A stretch of DNA of 64,000 nt from Deltaproteobacteria bacterium (GTDB lineage Bacteria > Myxococcota_A > Polyangia > Polyangiales > Ga0077539). The DNA is taken from contig JADJAE010000034.1 of assembly GCA_016704445.1 (NCBI GenBank), forward strand, positions 1 through 64,000, written 5' to 3'. Shown here in pieces: positions 19,053-28,493 of this stretch (positions are counted from its first letter, which is position 1; each line of letters opens with the position of its first letter). The notes beneath the pieces are model-generated. The model did not search any database. It was not told the DNA's origin and was given only the letters and a program-made list of their open reading frames with translations. The translations under genes were made by a program, and so were the position numbers.

Positions 19053-19450
19053 TCAGCCCGTCGCGACCGACAGCGGGAACACCATCCCCACCGCGACGGC
19101 CGGATGGAAGCCCGCGAACGACGGGATGCCGTGGAACCGGAGATCCACCGACGGGTCGTGGACCTGGGTCTTCGGTCGGGTCGTGGTGTCGCTGTCGGCG
19201 TAGGCGCGAGAGAGCGAGAAGGCGCCCCGGAGCTGGAACCCGCGCCCAAGCCACGCCCGCGACGCGACCCCACGATGGCCCGAGCATCCCCGTGAGGGTC
19301 GCGAAGGTCGCAGAGGCCATCGGTGGCGCGTCAACCGACGCCCGCGCTGGCCCCCTCTTCAGCGCGCGACGCAGGCACCCAAGACCACGCCGATCGGACC
19401 GAAAGCCACGCCCTCCCACGGAGTCGACGAGCGGCGCTACGAACACCCGT
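19053..19450 (-). pseudogene. Degenerate remnant of a probable beta-barrel protein
   Basis: Three minus-strand frames hold protein-like pieces in order: VAVGAIQRVFVAPLVDSVGG, VAFGPIGVVLGACVAR, and LRGAFSLSRAYADSDTTTRP ... FHPAVAVGMVFPLSVATG, which ends at TGA 19053-19055. A stop codon and at least two frame changes separate them. Alternating hydrophobic beta-strand-like segments and the terminal hydrophobic strand suggest an outer-membrane barrel, but no family was recognised. Confidence 0.4.
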
Positions 19451-19487
19451 TGGATGGCGCCCACCGCCACCCGTGAGGAGACCCGAC

Positions 19488-20405
19488 ATGCCGTATGACG
19501 TCATCATCGTGGGAGGGGGCCCCGCCGGCCTCTCCGCTGCGCTCGCGCTCGGTCGGGCGCGCAAGCGCGTGCTGCTCTGCGACGCGGGGCCGCGACGAAA
19601 CGCCGCCGCGGAGCACGTCCATAACTTCGTCACCCGTGACGGCACTACCCCGGACGAGTTTCGCCGCATCGGCCGGCAGCAGCTCGCGGCCTATCCCAAC
19701 GTCGAAGTGAGGGACGCTCAGGTCGACGGCGTCGAGGGCTCCAGCGGGGCGTTCCGCGTCGCGGTCGGCGCGGACACCGTCGAGGCGCGCCGGGTGCTCC
19801 TCTGCACCGGGATGATCGACGAGCTACCCCCCATCGAGGGCTTCCGCGACCTCTGGGGGCACGCGGTCTTCCAGTGCCCCTACTGCCACGGCTGGGAGGC
19901 GCAGGATCGCCCCTGGGGATACCTCGCTCGCGCGGCGGACTCGGCGCACCTCGTGCCCTTCGCCCTCCTGCTCCGCGGGTGGACGCGCGACCTGGTCGTC
20001 TTCACCGGCGGCGCCTTCGAGCTGCCGGACGAGGCGGCCCTGCGCCTCCGGTCCGCGGGGGTGCGCCTCGAGACGGCCGCCGTGGCTCGACTCGTGGCGG
20101 AGGGGCAGCGGCTCGAGGCGGTCGAGCTCGCGGGTGGCGCTCGGGTGCGCTGCGAGGTGCTCTTCGCCCATCCGCCCCAGCGGCAGGTCGGGCTGGTGGG
20201 CGCGCTCGGCCTCGCGCTGGAGGGCGACGGCTCGGTGCGGGTCGACCCGATGACGCGCCAGACCTCCGTCGCGGGCGTCTACGCCTCGGGCGACCTGACG
20301 ACGCGAATGCAGGGCGCGATCCTCGCGGCGGCGGCGGGCACCCACGCCGCGGCGGCGATCAACGCCGAGCTCACGATGGAGCTCGCCACGAGCGGAGCGC
20401 TGTGA
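19488..20405 (+). CDS. Thioredoxin-reductase-like FAD oxidoreductase
   Basis: The intact 305-residue protein begins MPYDVIIVGGGPAGLSAALA (FAD GxGxxG), preceded by GAGGAG 8 bases upstream. ARRVLLCTGMID and GVYASGDLTTRMQGAILAAA are the ATG and second FAD motifs. CPYCHGWEAQ near residue 130 carries the redox CxxC of the thioredoxin-reductase family. The NADPH-binding domain lacks a clear GxGxxA. Such TrxR-like proteins with CPYCHG are common in actinobacteria and myxobacteria as flavin-disulphide oxidoreductases that act with unknown partners. The neighbouring AraC regulator is convergent, 34 bases away, and could control it only from another promoter. Confidence 0.8.
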   Translation: MPYDVIIVGGGPAGLSAALALGRARKRVLLCDAGPRRNAAAEHVHNFVTRDGTTPDEFRRIGRQQLAAYPNVEVRDAQVDGVEGSSGAFRVAVGADTVEARRVLLCTGMIDELPPIEGFRDLWGHAVFQCPYCHGWEAQDRPWGYLARAADSAHLVPFALLLRGWTRDLVVFTGGAFELPDEAALRLRSAGVRLETAAVARLVAEGQRLEAVELAGGARVRCEVLFAHPPQRQVGLVGALGLALEGDGSVRVDPMTRQTSVAGVYASGDLTTRMQGAILAAAAGTHAAAAINAELTMELATSGAL

Positions 20406-20439
20406 TCACCGGCGGTCTGCAGGAGCGGCCGACGACGGA

Positions 20440-21280
20440 TCACGAGGACCGGGTGCGCGCCGCCCTCCACGCGGCCGGCGTAGCGCCGTGCTCGCGACGA
20501 AACATCCTGATGAAGTGGGTCGGGTCGGCGTAGCCCACGCGCTCCGAGACGACGTCGACCCTCTCGTCGGAGTGGAGCAGGAGGCGTCGCGCCTCGGCCA
20601 TCCGTCCGCTCACGATCCACTGGACCGCGCTCCGCCCGGTGGCGCGCGTGAGCGCGGTGGTGACGTACGCGGGGCTCCGTCCCACCGCGGCGGCGACGGC
20701 GCCGAGCGTGAGCCGCTGGAGGCAGTTGCGCTCGATGAAGCGGAGGGCGTCGACGGCCACGCCGCCCCCCATGGCGCGAGGGAGGTCGCCCGCGCTCGCG
20801 GCCCGGTCGGCCTCGGCCAGGATCAGCGTGAGCAGGCTCCTCTGCACGGCGTCGAGGACGTCGCTCGGACCGCGCGGCTCGCGGCCGAGGCGCTCGAGCT
20901 CGCGGAAGAGCGCGGCGAGGTACTCGTGGCGCTCCGCGGGGACGTGGACGACCGCCGAGGCCCCGTCGCGCACCCTCTCGAAGGGCTCGAGGCGGCGGCG
21001 CCGGGGGGGGCACGCAAACACAGGCCCCAACCCGCATCGCCTCCAGCGTGCGGTGGGCTTCGCCGGCGGGGATGAGCAGGAGGTCACCCTCCCGGAGCTT
21101 CCATTCGCCCCGCAGCTCTACGCGCGACCCGCCGCCCGTGTGAAAGGCGAGCGCCGCGTAGCTGTGCGTGATGGGCGTGCGGCAGGGGGCCGAGCCGTCG
21201 TGGCGCATCTGCCTGGCGGTCACCACGGTCGTGTCGTCGTCCCACCGGCGGTCACGGGCGATGGGGCGAAGCAGGGCCAC
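20440..21280 (-). CDS. AraC-family transcriptional regulator (one frameshift)
   Basis: From GTG at 21280 the protein reads MALLRPIARDRRWDDDTTVV then a cupin-like sensor (SYAALAFHTGGGSRVELRGE, LREGDLLLIPAGEAHRTLEA). In a run of eight G near 21003-21010 the frame shifts, and the other frame carries LEPFERVRDGASAVVHVPAE and the two-helix-turn-helix AraC domain: FIERNCLQRLTLGAVAAAVG, SPAYVTTALTRATGRSAVQW, then ERVGYADPTHFIRMFRREHG. The homopolymer shift is most simply a sequencing error. It probably regulates a nearby oxidoreductase or the beta-barrel gene, which starts 107 bases away in the opposite direction. Confidence 0.75.
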
Positions 21281-21386
21281 GTCACGGAACTACCATGAAG
21301 CGCGCCCGGGTAGACGCGGCGGCGGCGAGAGAGAGCGTCCGCTGATCGCCCGTCCGGCGCAACGCCTGGGCCCTATCTTCCATCCC

Positions 21387-22250
21387 ATGCGCATGAACAC
21401 CCTCCGCACGCCCGGCTCGCTGGCCCTCCTGCTCTCGTGCTCGCTGGCCGCCGCGACCGCCGCGGCGCAGGACCCGCCGGCCGCCCCCCAGGAGCCCGCG
21501 CTCGGGTTCCGCGCGCAGGCCGAGCTCGGCTTCCTCGCGGTCGGCCGGCACTTCATCCAGCTCGGTCGCGACGGCAGCCGCGTCGACTACCGCGACGACG
21601 CCGCGCAGACCAACCTCTACACCTTCGCGCGCGCCTCCATCGAGGTCGACGTGCGCCGCCGGCACCTCTTCACCTTCCTCTATCAGCCGCTGCAGATCGA
21701 CTCGACCACGACGCTCTCGCGCGACCTGCGCATCGACGGCGCCACCTTCGCGGCCGGGACGCCGATGAGGGCGCGGTACGGGTTCCCGTTCTTCCGCGCG
21801 GGGTGGGCCTACGACGTGCTGCCCGCGGCCGACCGCGAGCTGGCCTTCGGCGTGGGGCTCCAACTCCGCAACGCCAGCATCGAGTTCGAGTCCGTCGACG
21901 GGCGCACCTTCCGGCAGCGCAACGACGTCGGCCCGGTGCCGCTGCTGCGGGCCCGGGGACGCTTCCCTCTCGCCGCGCGGGGCTTCTTCGCCTTCGAGCT
22001 CGACGGCCTCTACGCGCCCATCTCCGTGCTCAACGGCAGCGACAACGAGGTCACCGGCGCCATCCTCGACGCGAGCGTGCGCGTGGGCTGGCGGGTGCGT
22101 CCGCACGTCGACCTCTTCGTGAACCTCCGGTACATCGGCGGCGGCGCCGTGGGCCAGGGGGACCCGACGAGCTCGAGCGACGGCTACCAGAGCAACTGGC
22201 TGCACTTCATGACGGTGTCGCTCGGAGCCACCCTCGACTCGCGGCCGTAG
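21387..22250 (+). CDS. Beta-barrel outer-membrane protein
   Basis: The 287-residue protein has a signal peptide (MRMNTLRTPGSLALLLSCSL with AAATAAAQD cleavage region). The mature part is rich in amphipathic strands such as AQTNLYTFARASIEVDVRRR, GWAYDVLPAADRELAFGVGL, FFAFELDGLYAPISVLNG and ILDASVRVGWRVRPHVDLFV and ends SLGATLDSRP. This is the architecture of an outer-membrane barrel. No specific family was recognised. The start ATG at 21387 was chosen over the ATG six bases later because of the fuller signal peptide. It is divergent from the AraC regulator, which may control it. Confidence 0.7.
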   Translation: MRMNTLRTPGSLALLLSCSLAAATAAAQDPPAAPQEPALGFRAQAELGFLAVGRHFIQLGRDGSRVDYRDDAAQTNLYTFARASIEVDVRRRHLFTFLYQPLQIDSTTTLSRDLRIDGATFAAGTPMRARYGFPFFRAGWAYDVLPAADRELAFGVGLQLRNASIEFESVDGRTFRQRNDVGPVPLLRARGRFPLAARGFFAFELDGLYAPISVLNGSDNEVTGAILDASVRVGWRVRPHVDLFVNLRYIGGGAVGQGDPTSSSDGYQSNWLHFMTVSLGATLDSRP

Positions 22251-22291
22251 GCCCACGCGACGCCCATCACCGACCCGTTGCCAGCGGAGGT

Positions 22292-22600
22292 TCAGCGGAG
22301 CGGCGACAGGCGCGCCGCGAGCTCGGCGGCGAACTGCTCGCGCGCGGCGGACCAGTCGAGCCCGGGGCTCCCCTCGGGGGCGCCGCGGCGCTGCCAGAGG
22401 TGATAGGCGCGGGTGCGGAGATCGGCCTCCGTGGGCTCGTAGCGGGAGAGCGGGAGGTGGTGCTCGCAGGCGCCCGTCGCGCGATCGTAGGGGGGCGTAC
22501 CCAGGGCGTCGTAGCGGCCGTAGGCGACGGCGCGGAAGCGGTAGCAGTCGTCGCGGAGGGGGCATTGTCCGCCGGGGCAGCGGGTGACGTCGTCGGACAT
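22292..22600 (-). CDS. Small DUF2934-like protein with a Cys motif
   Basis: The 102-residue protein begins MSDDVTRCPGGQCPLRDDCY. The C-terminal part, DLRTRAYHLWQRRGAPEGSP then GLDWSAAREQF, matches the DUF2934 pattern (R-A-Y-x-L-W ... G-x-P-E-G). The N-terminal half has C-x4-C-x5-C and a later CEHH, which might bind a metal; this feature is not part of the DUF2934 domain I know. Function is unknown. It sits between the convergent barrel gene and the upstream end of the large lipoprotein gene on the same strand. Confidence 0.65.
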   Translation of the reverse strand: MSDDVTRCPGGQCPLRDDCYRFRAVAYGRYDALGTPPYDRATGACEHHLPLSRYEPTEADLRTRAYHLWQRRGAPEGSPGLDWSAAREQFAAELAARLSPLR

Positions 22601-22716
22601 GGCGTGGCTTGCGTACCATGGCCGTCCGGAGAGCACGCCGGGTCGACGCCGATGGGCGGCGGTGGCGCCCACCCCGGCTTCAAGCGGGCAGTGCTCGCAG
22701 CCGTAGCGCGGGGGCG

Positions 22717-24744
22717 CTATCGCAGCTCGCACCGCACCACGTGGCCGCGCACCGTGACCATGAACACCGGCTCGACGGACTCCGCGAAGACCGCCGTGAC
22801 GCCGTCGGTCCACACCTGGGCAGTCGAACCGGGGTAGGTGAGCGGGAGCAGCGAGGTCGACACGAAGGACCATGTGCGGTCGGGGCCGAGCACCCCGAAG
22901 CGCGAGTCGCCCGGCGCGGCGACGAGGCCGAAGGGGCTCCAGGCGGCCAGGACGGTCCACGGGATCCGGCTTGTGGAGACGGACTCCCGCCGGTCGTCCT
23001 CGATCGAGCGGACCTCCGCGCCCGAATCGCCGCGGATGATGACGTCGTAGCTGCTCGTCGCCGTCACGCCCACCGCGAGGCGCGTCGCTCTGGCCTCGTC
23101 GGGCGGGAGCGGAGCAGCGGTCCAGACGCCGTCGCGCAAAGCGTGGACGACCGTGGTGTCGCCGGCGCAGTGCAGCACCACGCGCCGCGCGGTCACGATG
23201 AGGTCGAAGCCCGCCGCGCACGGGCGATCGGTGACCTCGCGCCAGCGGCCTGCCTCGCGGTGCAGGAGCGTGCTGCCGCTGCGCACCCAGACGTCGCCCC
23301 CGGCGCGCCCGCCGACCTGTGCGTGGACGGCCTCGAAGTACTCCGCGCCGACCAGCTCGTGCGACCAGGCACGGCCGTCCCAGCGGTGGATCCCGCGCTC
23401 GGGGGACGCGCCGCCGACGAGCGCGTAGAGCTCGCCCTCGGGGGAGAGCCAGAGCCGTCGGACGGCGGCGGGCGCGCCGTCGATCGGCCGCCAGCGGTCG
23501 TCGGCGCCGAGCCGGTTCACCGCCGTCGGCGACACGGCGTAGAGCTCGGCGCCCGAGCGACCCACGACGTTGACGCCGGGCGGATCAACCCGGGGGAGCG
23601 CCTCCCACGCCGTCGCGCGGGGCCGCAGCCGCCACGACGCTCCGAAGTAGACGTCCCCCTCGGTGCTCACCGTGATGCGCTCCCCGGTCGGCGACGGCGG
23701 CGGCGCCGGGAGGAGGTCCCAGGCGTCCGCGCGGCGGGCGTAGTAGCGGGGGCCGACGTTGCAGTTGCTCACGACCAGCGCGCGGTCGGCCAGGGGCGCG
23801 AGCCGCAGCGACGAGTTCGCGGTGCAAGCCTCCTTCGAGGGCAGCGGCACCACGGTCGCGGAACGGTCGTCGATCTGCCACAGCCGCGACGCGACGGAGC
23901 CGGGCAGACCCTCGACGACCAGCAGGCTTCCGCCGAGCAGCGTCGCGTCAGCAAGGCGCGAGGCGACGGGGCCGAGCGCCGTGGCGCAGCCGGCGGCGTT
24001 GCAGCGCTCGATCGAACGGGTGCGGACGATCCAGAAGCCGTCGACAGTGCCGAGCAGGCGCGGAACGTCGCGGTCGTCGGAGGCGGGCGACGCGCGGCGC
24101 TCGCCGGGGGCGTCGACCACCCAGACCTCGCGGTCGCGCACCTCGACGCGGCGGCCGTCCTCCGAGCGCAGCGGCGGCGAGACCTCGGACGCGATCTGCC
24201 GCCAGGTGTCGCCCTCCAGGGCCAGCGTGAGGCGCGGTCCGTAGGTGTAGATCTCGGCGAGCAGCCGACCGTCGCGGAAGCTCACGGTCAGGGTGGAGTC
24301 CTCGGAGACCGGGATGGTCGGGGCTGCGATGCGGGTCCACTCGCCGTCGCGGAAGTGGGCGATGTAGCGCTCGGTGCGCGACTGGTACGCGAGCCAGAGC
24401 TGGCCCCCGTCGGCCACGCCGTTGATGAGGTTGAGGTCGCCCGGCCACGCCGCCCAGCGCGTGCAGCGACCGTCGCGCTGCGGGTAGGACTGACGCAACG
24501 CCGGGCCGACGAACAGGGGGACGTCGGGCGCGTCGGGCGCGTCGGGCGCGTCGGGTGCGTCGGGTGCGTCGGGTGCGTCGACCGTCGCATCGACGACGGC
24601 GTCGACGGATGCGGTGGCGCCGAGGTCGGTCGAAGGTGCGCGTGCGTCCGCGACGGCGTCGTTCGAGGTCAGCGTCGCGGCGCAGCCGAGAACGAGGTTC
24701 GAGGCGGAGAGAAGGAGGATTACTGTGACCGGGGCGCGAGGCAT
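22717..24744 (-). CDS. Large lipoprotein with beta-propeller-like repeats
   Basis: The 675-residue protein starts MPRAPVTVILLLSASNLVLG with the lipobox cysteine immediately after (VLGC). The N-terminal linker has six DAP triplets ending DVP (repeat unit GCG TCG GGC on the plus strand near 24520-24580). The remainder shows tryptophan-rich repeats with the pattern of a propeller: WLAYQSRTERYIAHFRDGEW, WRQIASEVSPPL, WRLRPRATAWEALPR, WDGRAWSHELVG, LLHREAGRWREV. No enzymatic residues were recognised. It ends VTVRGHVVRCELR. The divergent upstream region 24745-24970 holds the promoters for this and the next gene. Confidence 0.65.
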   Translation of the reverse strand: MPRAPVTVILLLSASNLVLGCAATLTSNDAVADARAPSTDLGATASVDAVVDATVDAPDAPDAPDAPDAPDAPDVPLFVGPALRQSYPQRDGRCTRWAAWPGDLNLINGVADGGQLWLAYQSRTERYIAHFRDGEWTRIAAPTIPVSEDSTLTVSFRDGRLLAEIYTYGPRLTLALEGDTWRQIASEVSPPLRSEDGRRVEVRDREVWVVDAPGERRASPASDDRDVPRLLGTVDGFWIVRTRSIERCNAAGCATALGPVASRLADATLLGGSLLVVEGLPGSVASRLWQIDDRSATVVPLPSKEACTANSSLRLAPLADRALVVSNCNVGPRYYARRADAWDLLPAPPPSPTGERITVSTEGDVYFGASWRLRPRATAWEALPRVDPPGVNVVGRSGAELYAVSPTAVNRLGADDRWRPIDGAPAAVRRLWLSPEGELYALVGGASPERGIHRWDGRAWSHELVGAEYFEAVHAQVGGRAGGDVWVRSGSTLLHREAGRWREVTDRPCAAGFDLIVTARRVVLHCAGDTTVVHALRDGVWTAAPLPPDEARATRLAVGVTATSSYDVIIRGDSGAEVRSIEDDRRESVSTSRIPWTVLAAWSPFGLVAAPGDSRFGVLGPDRTWSFVSTSLLPLTYPGSTAQVWTDGVTAVFAESVEPVFMVTVRGHVVRCELR

Positions 24745-24970
24745 CGACACCCGTGGTTCCGTACTACGGGGAGCAACCTTCGGCGAGCCCGACTGGCTGG
24801 TCGCCAGCGCAGCACAGCCAACGCGAGGTGGTCCATCAACGCCACGTCGAGCACTGATCGCTCCCCTCACGACGCCGGGCCGTGTGTGTGGCCGTCGAGA
24901 CCGGGCCGTCCCCGCTCCGCAATGCGTCCCCTGCGGTGAATGGACCCGTCACGGCAGGCAACCGCGGTGC

Positions 24971-25618
24971 ATGCCTACGCAGAGACGATCCCGGCGGTCC
25001 TTCGGCCTCGCCCCCGCGCTTGGGCTTCACGCGGGCTGTGGCGACTCGACCGCCCCCGCGATCGGACGTGCCGCCGCGGCCCTCACCGTCGGCGCCGAGC
25101 TCACCCTCCTGCCCAACCTTCCCAGCAGCAGCGCGCCGGTCACTGCCCTCGGCCATGGGGCGACCGCGGCGCTCGGCGACCGGGGCGTGTCGACGGGCGG
25201 CGTGGCGCGCGCGCAGGTGCGCCTCTTCAACTGGGAAGCAAGCGCGGGAGATGGGGGCGTGGTCGACGGCGGAACCGGCGACGTCGTGGTGGTGCCGCCG
25301 ACGGACGTGGGCGCAGCGGACGCGGGCGGGAGCGACGCCGGGGTGGTGACGCCCGTCGACGTGGTCGTGCGCGACGCGACGGCGAGCGACGTGGTCTCCG
25401 CGGATGTGCCTGCGGCGGATGTGCCTGCGGCGGATGACGGGTCCGTCCCTCCGATCGAGGACGACGGCGGGTGTTCGGTCGCGGGCGCTCCCCGAGGCGC
25501 ACCGGCGCGAGGCGCACCGGCGTTGCTGCTCGCACTGGCCGCGCTCTCGGTCGGTCGACGTCGTCGCGCCCTGAAGAATTCGGGCGCCCCCACCGGATAC
25601 CATGGCAGAGCCACGGAG
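24971..25618 (+). CDS. MYXO-CTERM-like short surface protein, read through into the next gene
   Basis: The ATG at 24971 gives MPTQRRSRRSFGLAPALGLH, a short hydrophobic signal-like segment ending AGCGDST. The middle, GAELTLLPNLPSSSAPVTAL, is unrecognised. An Asp/Ala/Val-rich linker (ASDVVSADVPAADVPAADD) leads to GGCSVAGAPRGAPARGAPAL and LALAALSVGRRRR, a MYXO-CTERM-like tail. There is no stop after RRRR: the frame continues in phase into the FG-GAP gene. A one-base shift near 25560 would stop it at RRRAP, so either an indel has removed the stop or the proteins are truly fused. The protein seems short for this group and may be an internal-deletion derivative. Confidence 0.5.
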
Positions 25619-28447
25619 CTGACCCGCCGCCCCCTCTACCTCACGCTCACGCTCACGCTCACGCTGATGGTCGTGGGATGCGGGGACCCGCTGAACCCTG
25701 CCCCCGGGCCCGCGTGCGTCGACGGGATGAGCGTGGCCTGCGCCTGCGTCGACGGGCGCACGGGCGCCCAGGTATGCCTGCCCGAGGGTCGATTCGGCCC
25801 CTGCCTGTGCGTGCAACCCGACGCCGCGACCGACTCCCCGATCGCCGATGTCACCGCCGGAGACCAGGGCGCCGACGCCCCTCTACCGGACGTGGGCTCC
25901 AGCGACGTCCCCACGCTCGACGTCCCCACGCTCGACGTCCCCACGCTCGACGTCCCCACGCTCGACGTCCCCACGCTCGACGTCCCCACGCTCGACGTCC
26001 CCACGCTCGACGTCCCCGTGTCCACCGTCGCCGCGCCGCGTCCGCTCTCGCCGCCGACCGGATCCCACGTCCCCTCGCGGCGCCCGACGCTCCGCTGGGC
26101 GCTCCCCGCGGGCGTCGCGACCGCGCGCGTCACCCTCTGCCGTGACCGCGCGCTGACCGCGTCCTGCGTCTCCTTCGACGCCACCGGAACCAGCGGCGCC
26201 CCGAGCGCCGACCTGGCGTCTGGCATCTGGTTCTGGGCCCTGCGCGGCGTGGTCGGCGGCGCGGCGGGTGCCGCCGGGTCGGTCTGGCGTCTCCGCATCG
26301 CCACGGGCGCGGTCGCCGGGGCGCGGCCCTGGGGGAGCGACCCCGACTTCAACGGCGACGGCTACGCCGACGTCGTCGCAGCCGTCCCCGGCGTGGCCGC
26401 GTCGGTCTTCCTCGGCGGACCGACGGGCCCGTCCCCGACGCCCGTCACGCTGAGCGCGCCGCTCGAGTCGACCCATTTCGGCCGGGCCCTCGACCACGCC
26501 GGGGATGTCAACGGCGACGGCTACGGCGACCTCGTCGTGGGCGCGCCCGGCTCCAACAGCGTCTACCTGTATCGGGGCACCGCCACGGGGGTGGCCCCGA
26601 CGCCGAGCGCCATCACCGGGCCGGTCGGCAGCGGCCTCGGATCGTCGGTCGCGGGAGCGGGCGACGTCAACGGCGACGGCTTCGACGACGTGGTCGCCGT
26701 GAACCCCTCGGGCAACGCGGTGTGGTTCGTCCCGGGCGGCGCGGCGGGCCTCGGGATGCCGGTGCGCGTGACGGTCCCGCTGACCTCGACGACGTCGGTC
26801 GCCGCGGGCGCGGGCGACGTCGACGGCGACGGCTACGCCGACGTCCTGCTCGGCGGAACGACCGGGGGCGGACAGCTCCTCCGCGGCGGCGCGACGGGCC
26901 TCGACGCTGCGCGCGCGGTGGCGGTCGCCAACACCTCCGTCCCCGCCGGCGACCTCAACGGCGACGGCCGCGCCGACCTCGCGTTCCTCACCCGCGCCGG
27001 GGTCCGCGTCGTGCTGGGCGCTGCGACCCTCGACGCCGCCGGGACCGCGGCGCCGGGCGCTCTCTCGCCCTCCGCGTCGATGCCCCCGAGGGGCGGGGAC
27101 TTCAACGGCGACGGCTTCGACGACGTGCTCGCCGGCACCCGCGGCGACACGCTCAACCGCAGCGCCATCGTCCTGCCGGGCTCCGCCTCCGGTCCTGGCG
27201 CGGCGGTCACGCTCGCGGCGGGCTTCGGCTCGGCGACGGTTCACGGCGCGGTCGGCGCGGGCGACGTCGACGGCGACGGCTACGACGACCTGCTCTCGTA
27301 CCAGGCCCGCACGACGGACCTCTACCTCACCCGCGGCTCCGCGTCGGGCCTCTCGTTCGGGCGCCTCTCGTACGTCGACCTGGGCGTCGAGCCGGGCTAC
27401 CCCAACGTGTCGCGCGCGGCGGTCGGCGACGTCGACCGCGACGGCCACGCCGACTACGCCTCGGGGCCGTCGATCTACCGCGGCTCGTCGTCGGGCATCG
27501 TCCGCGCGACCCCGTGGACCCTCCCCGGCGCGTTCGTCTCCGCCGTCGTCGCCGCCGGGGACGTCAACCGCGACGGCTTCCCCGACGTCGCGGCGCTCAC
27601 CTCCAGCGGCGGCTTCCTCGACCCCGCGCGGTTCTCGGTCTTCCTCGGCTCCTCGACGGGCCCCGGCGCGACGGCCTACTCCCTGGGCAGCGCGCTTGTC
27701 AGCAGCCTCGACACCTTCGACGGCCTCGCCGGGGCCGGCGACTTCAACGGCGACGGCGCCGCCGACGTGCTGCTCTCGCTCGGCGGGACGTCCCTGTACG
27801 CCGGCCGCATGCCGCTGACCTCCCCCCTCGCGGGGGTCTCCCTCGTCGGCACGGGCGCCTACGCCGCGGCGGGCGCGGGGGACGTCAACGGCGACGGCCG
27901 GGCCGACGTCGCGGTCGCCGTGGGCTCCAGCGTGCGCGTGATCGCCGGCGCGACCACGGGCGCCGGGACGCTGCTCGCCACGATCCCGGGCGGGCTCCCG
28001 GCCGCCGTCGGCGACGTCAACAACGACCGCTTCGCCGACCTCGCCGTCCCCGGGCCGTCCGGAGTCGGGATCCACCTCGGGTCGGCCTCGGGCCCGGCGA
28101 CGACGCCCTCCCTCACGCTCCCTCGAGGAAACCCGATCGCCGCGGGCGACGTGAACCGCGACGGGCGCCCCGACCTCATCCTCGGCGCCCTCGACGAGGT
28201 CCGCAGCGGTCTCTTCCTGGGCACGGCCGGGGGCTTCGCGACGACGCCCTCGCTGGTGTTTCCGGAGCCCCTCTACCTGGTCAGGACGCCCGGCGCGGCG
28301 GGCTTCGGCGACGTCGACGGCGACGGCTTCGGCGACGTCATCATCGTCGCCGGGTTCGGCGTCGCGGTGCAGCGCTTCGACGCGCCGGGCGCGCGCCCGC
28401 GGTGCTCACGGTCGTGCGCCGCGACCGCCGGGGCCGTCTACCGCTGA
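25619..28447 (+). CDS. FG-GAP-repeat surface lipoprotein
   Basis: The protein carries a lipobox signal (LTLTLTLTLMVVGCGD), a Cys motif ACVDGMSVACACVDGRTGAQ, and a seven-fold DVPTLD linker. About 30 copies of the calcium-binding FG-GAP motif follow, in forms such as DFNGDGYADVVAA, DVNGDGYGDLVVGAPGS, DVDGDGYADVLLGG and DVNNDRFADLAVPGPSGV. The repeats make an integrin-like beta propeller and are exposed on the surface in myxobacteria. The C-terminus shows no MYXO-CTERM tail. The start is uncertain: upstream of the signal no ATG is in frame and CTG at 25619 is used; the frame is open back into the previous MYXO-CTERM-like gene. Confidence 0.65.
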   Translation: MTRRPLYLTLTLTLTLMVVGCGDPLNPAPGPACVDGMSVACACVDGRTGAQVCLPEGRFGPCLCVQPDAATDSPIADVTAGDQGADAPLPDVGSSDVPTLDVPTLDVPTLDVPTLDVPTLDVPTLDVPTLDVPVSTVAAPRPLSPPTGSHVPSRRPTLRWALPAGVATARVTLCRDRALTASCVSFDATGTSGAPSADLASGIWFWALRGVVGGAAGAAGSVWRLRIATGAVAGARPWGSDPDFNGDGYADVVAAVPGVAASVFLGGPTGPSPTPVTLSAPLESTHFGRALDHAGDVNGDGYGDLVVGAPGSNSVYLYRGTATGVAPTPSAITGPVGSGLGSSVAGAGDVNGDGFDDVVAVNPSGNAVWFVPGGAAGLGMPVRVTVPLTSTTSVAAGAGDVDGDGYADVLLGGTTGGGQLLRGGATGLDAARAVAVANTSVPAGDLNGDGRADLAFLTRAGVRVVLGAATLDAAGTAAPGALSPSASMPPRGGDFNGDGFDDVLAGTRGDTLNRSAIVLPGSASGPGAAVTLAAGFGSATVHGAVGAGDVDGDGYDDLLSYQARTTDLYLTRGSASGLSFGRLSYVDLGVEPGYPNVSRAAVGDVDRDGHADYASGPSIYRGSSSGIVRATPWTLPGAFVSAVVAAGDVNRDGFPDVAALTSSGGFLDPARFSVFLGSSTGPGATAYSLGSALVSSLDTFDGLAGAGDFNGDGAADVLLSLGGTSLYAGRMPLTSPLAGVSLVGTGAYAAAGAGDVNGDGRADVAVAVGSSVRVIAGATTGAGTLLATIPGGLPAAVGDVNNDRFADLAVPGPSGVGIHLGSASGPATTPSLTLPRGNPIAAGDVNRDGRPDLILGALDEVRSGLFLGTAGGFATTPSLVFPEPLYLVRTPGAAGFGDVDGDGFGDVIIVAGFGVAVQRFDAPGARPRCSRSCAATAGAVYR
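25909..26014 (+). repeat. Tandem 15-base repeat coding TLDVP
   Basis: Seven copies of the unit GACGTCCCCACGCTC encode (DVPTL)n in the linker of the FG-GAP lipoprotein. The copies are nearly identical, so copy number is likely to change by slippage. It is coding sequence, not a CRISPR or intergenic repeat. Confidence 0.85.
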
Positions 28448-28493
28448 GCGCTCCGCGAGCTTGCGCGCCCCGCGGTGGCGCGCCCCGCGGTGC

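Noticed and set aside
25909..26014. CRISPR-like tandem repeat
   Set aside because: The units are contiguous without spacers and encode TLDVP in an exported protein.
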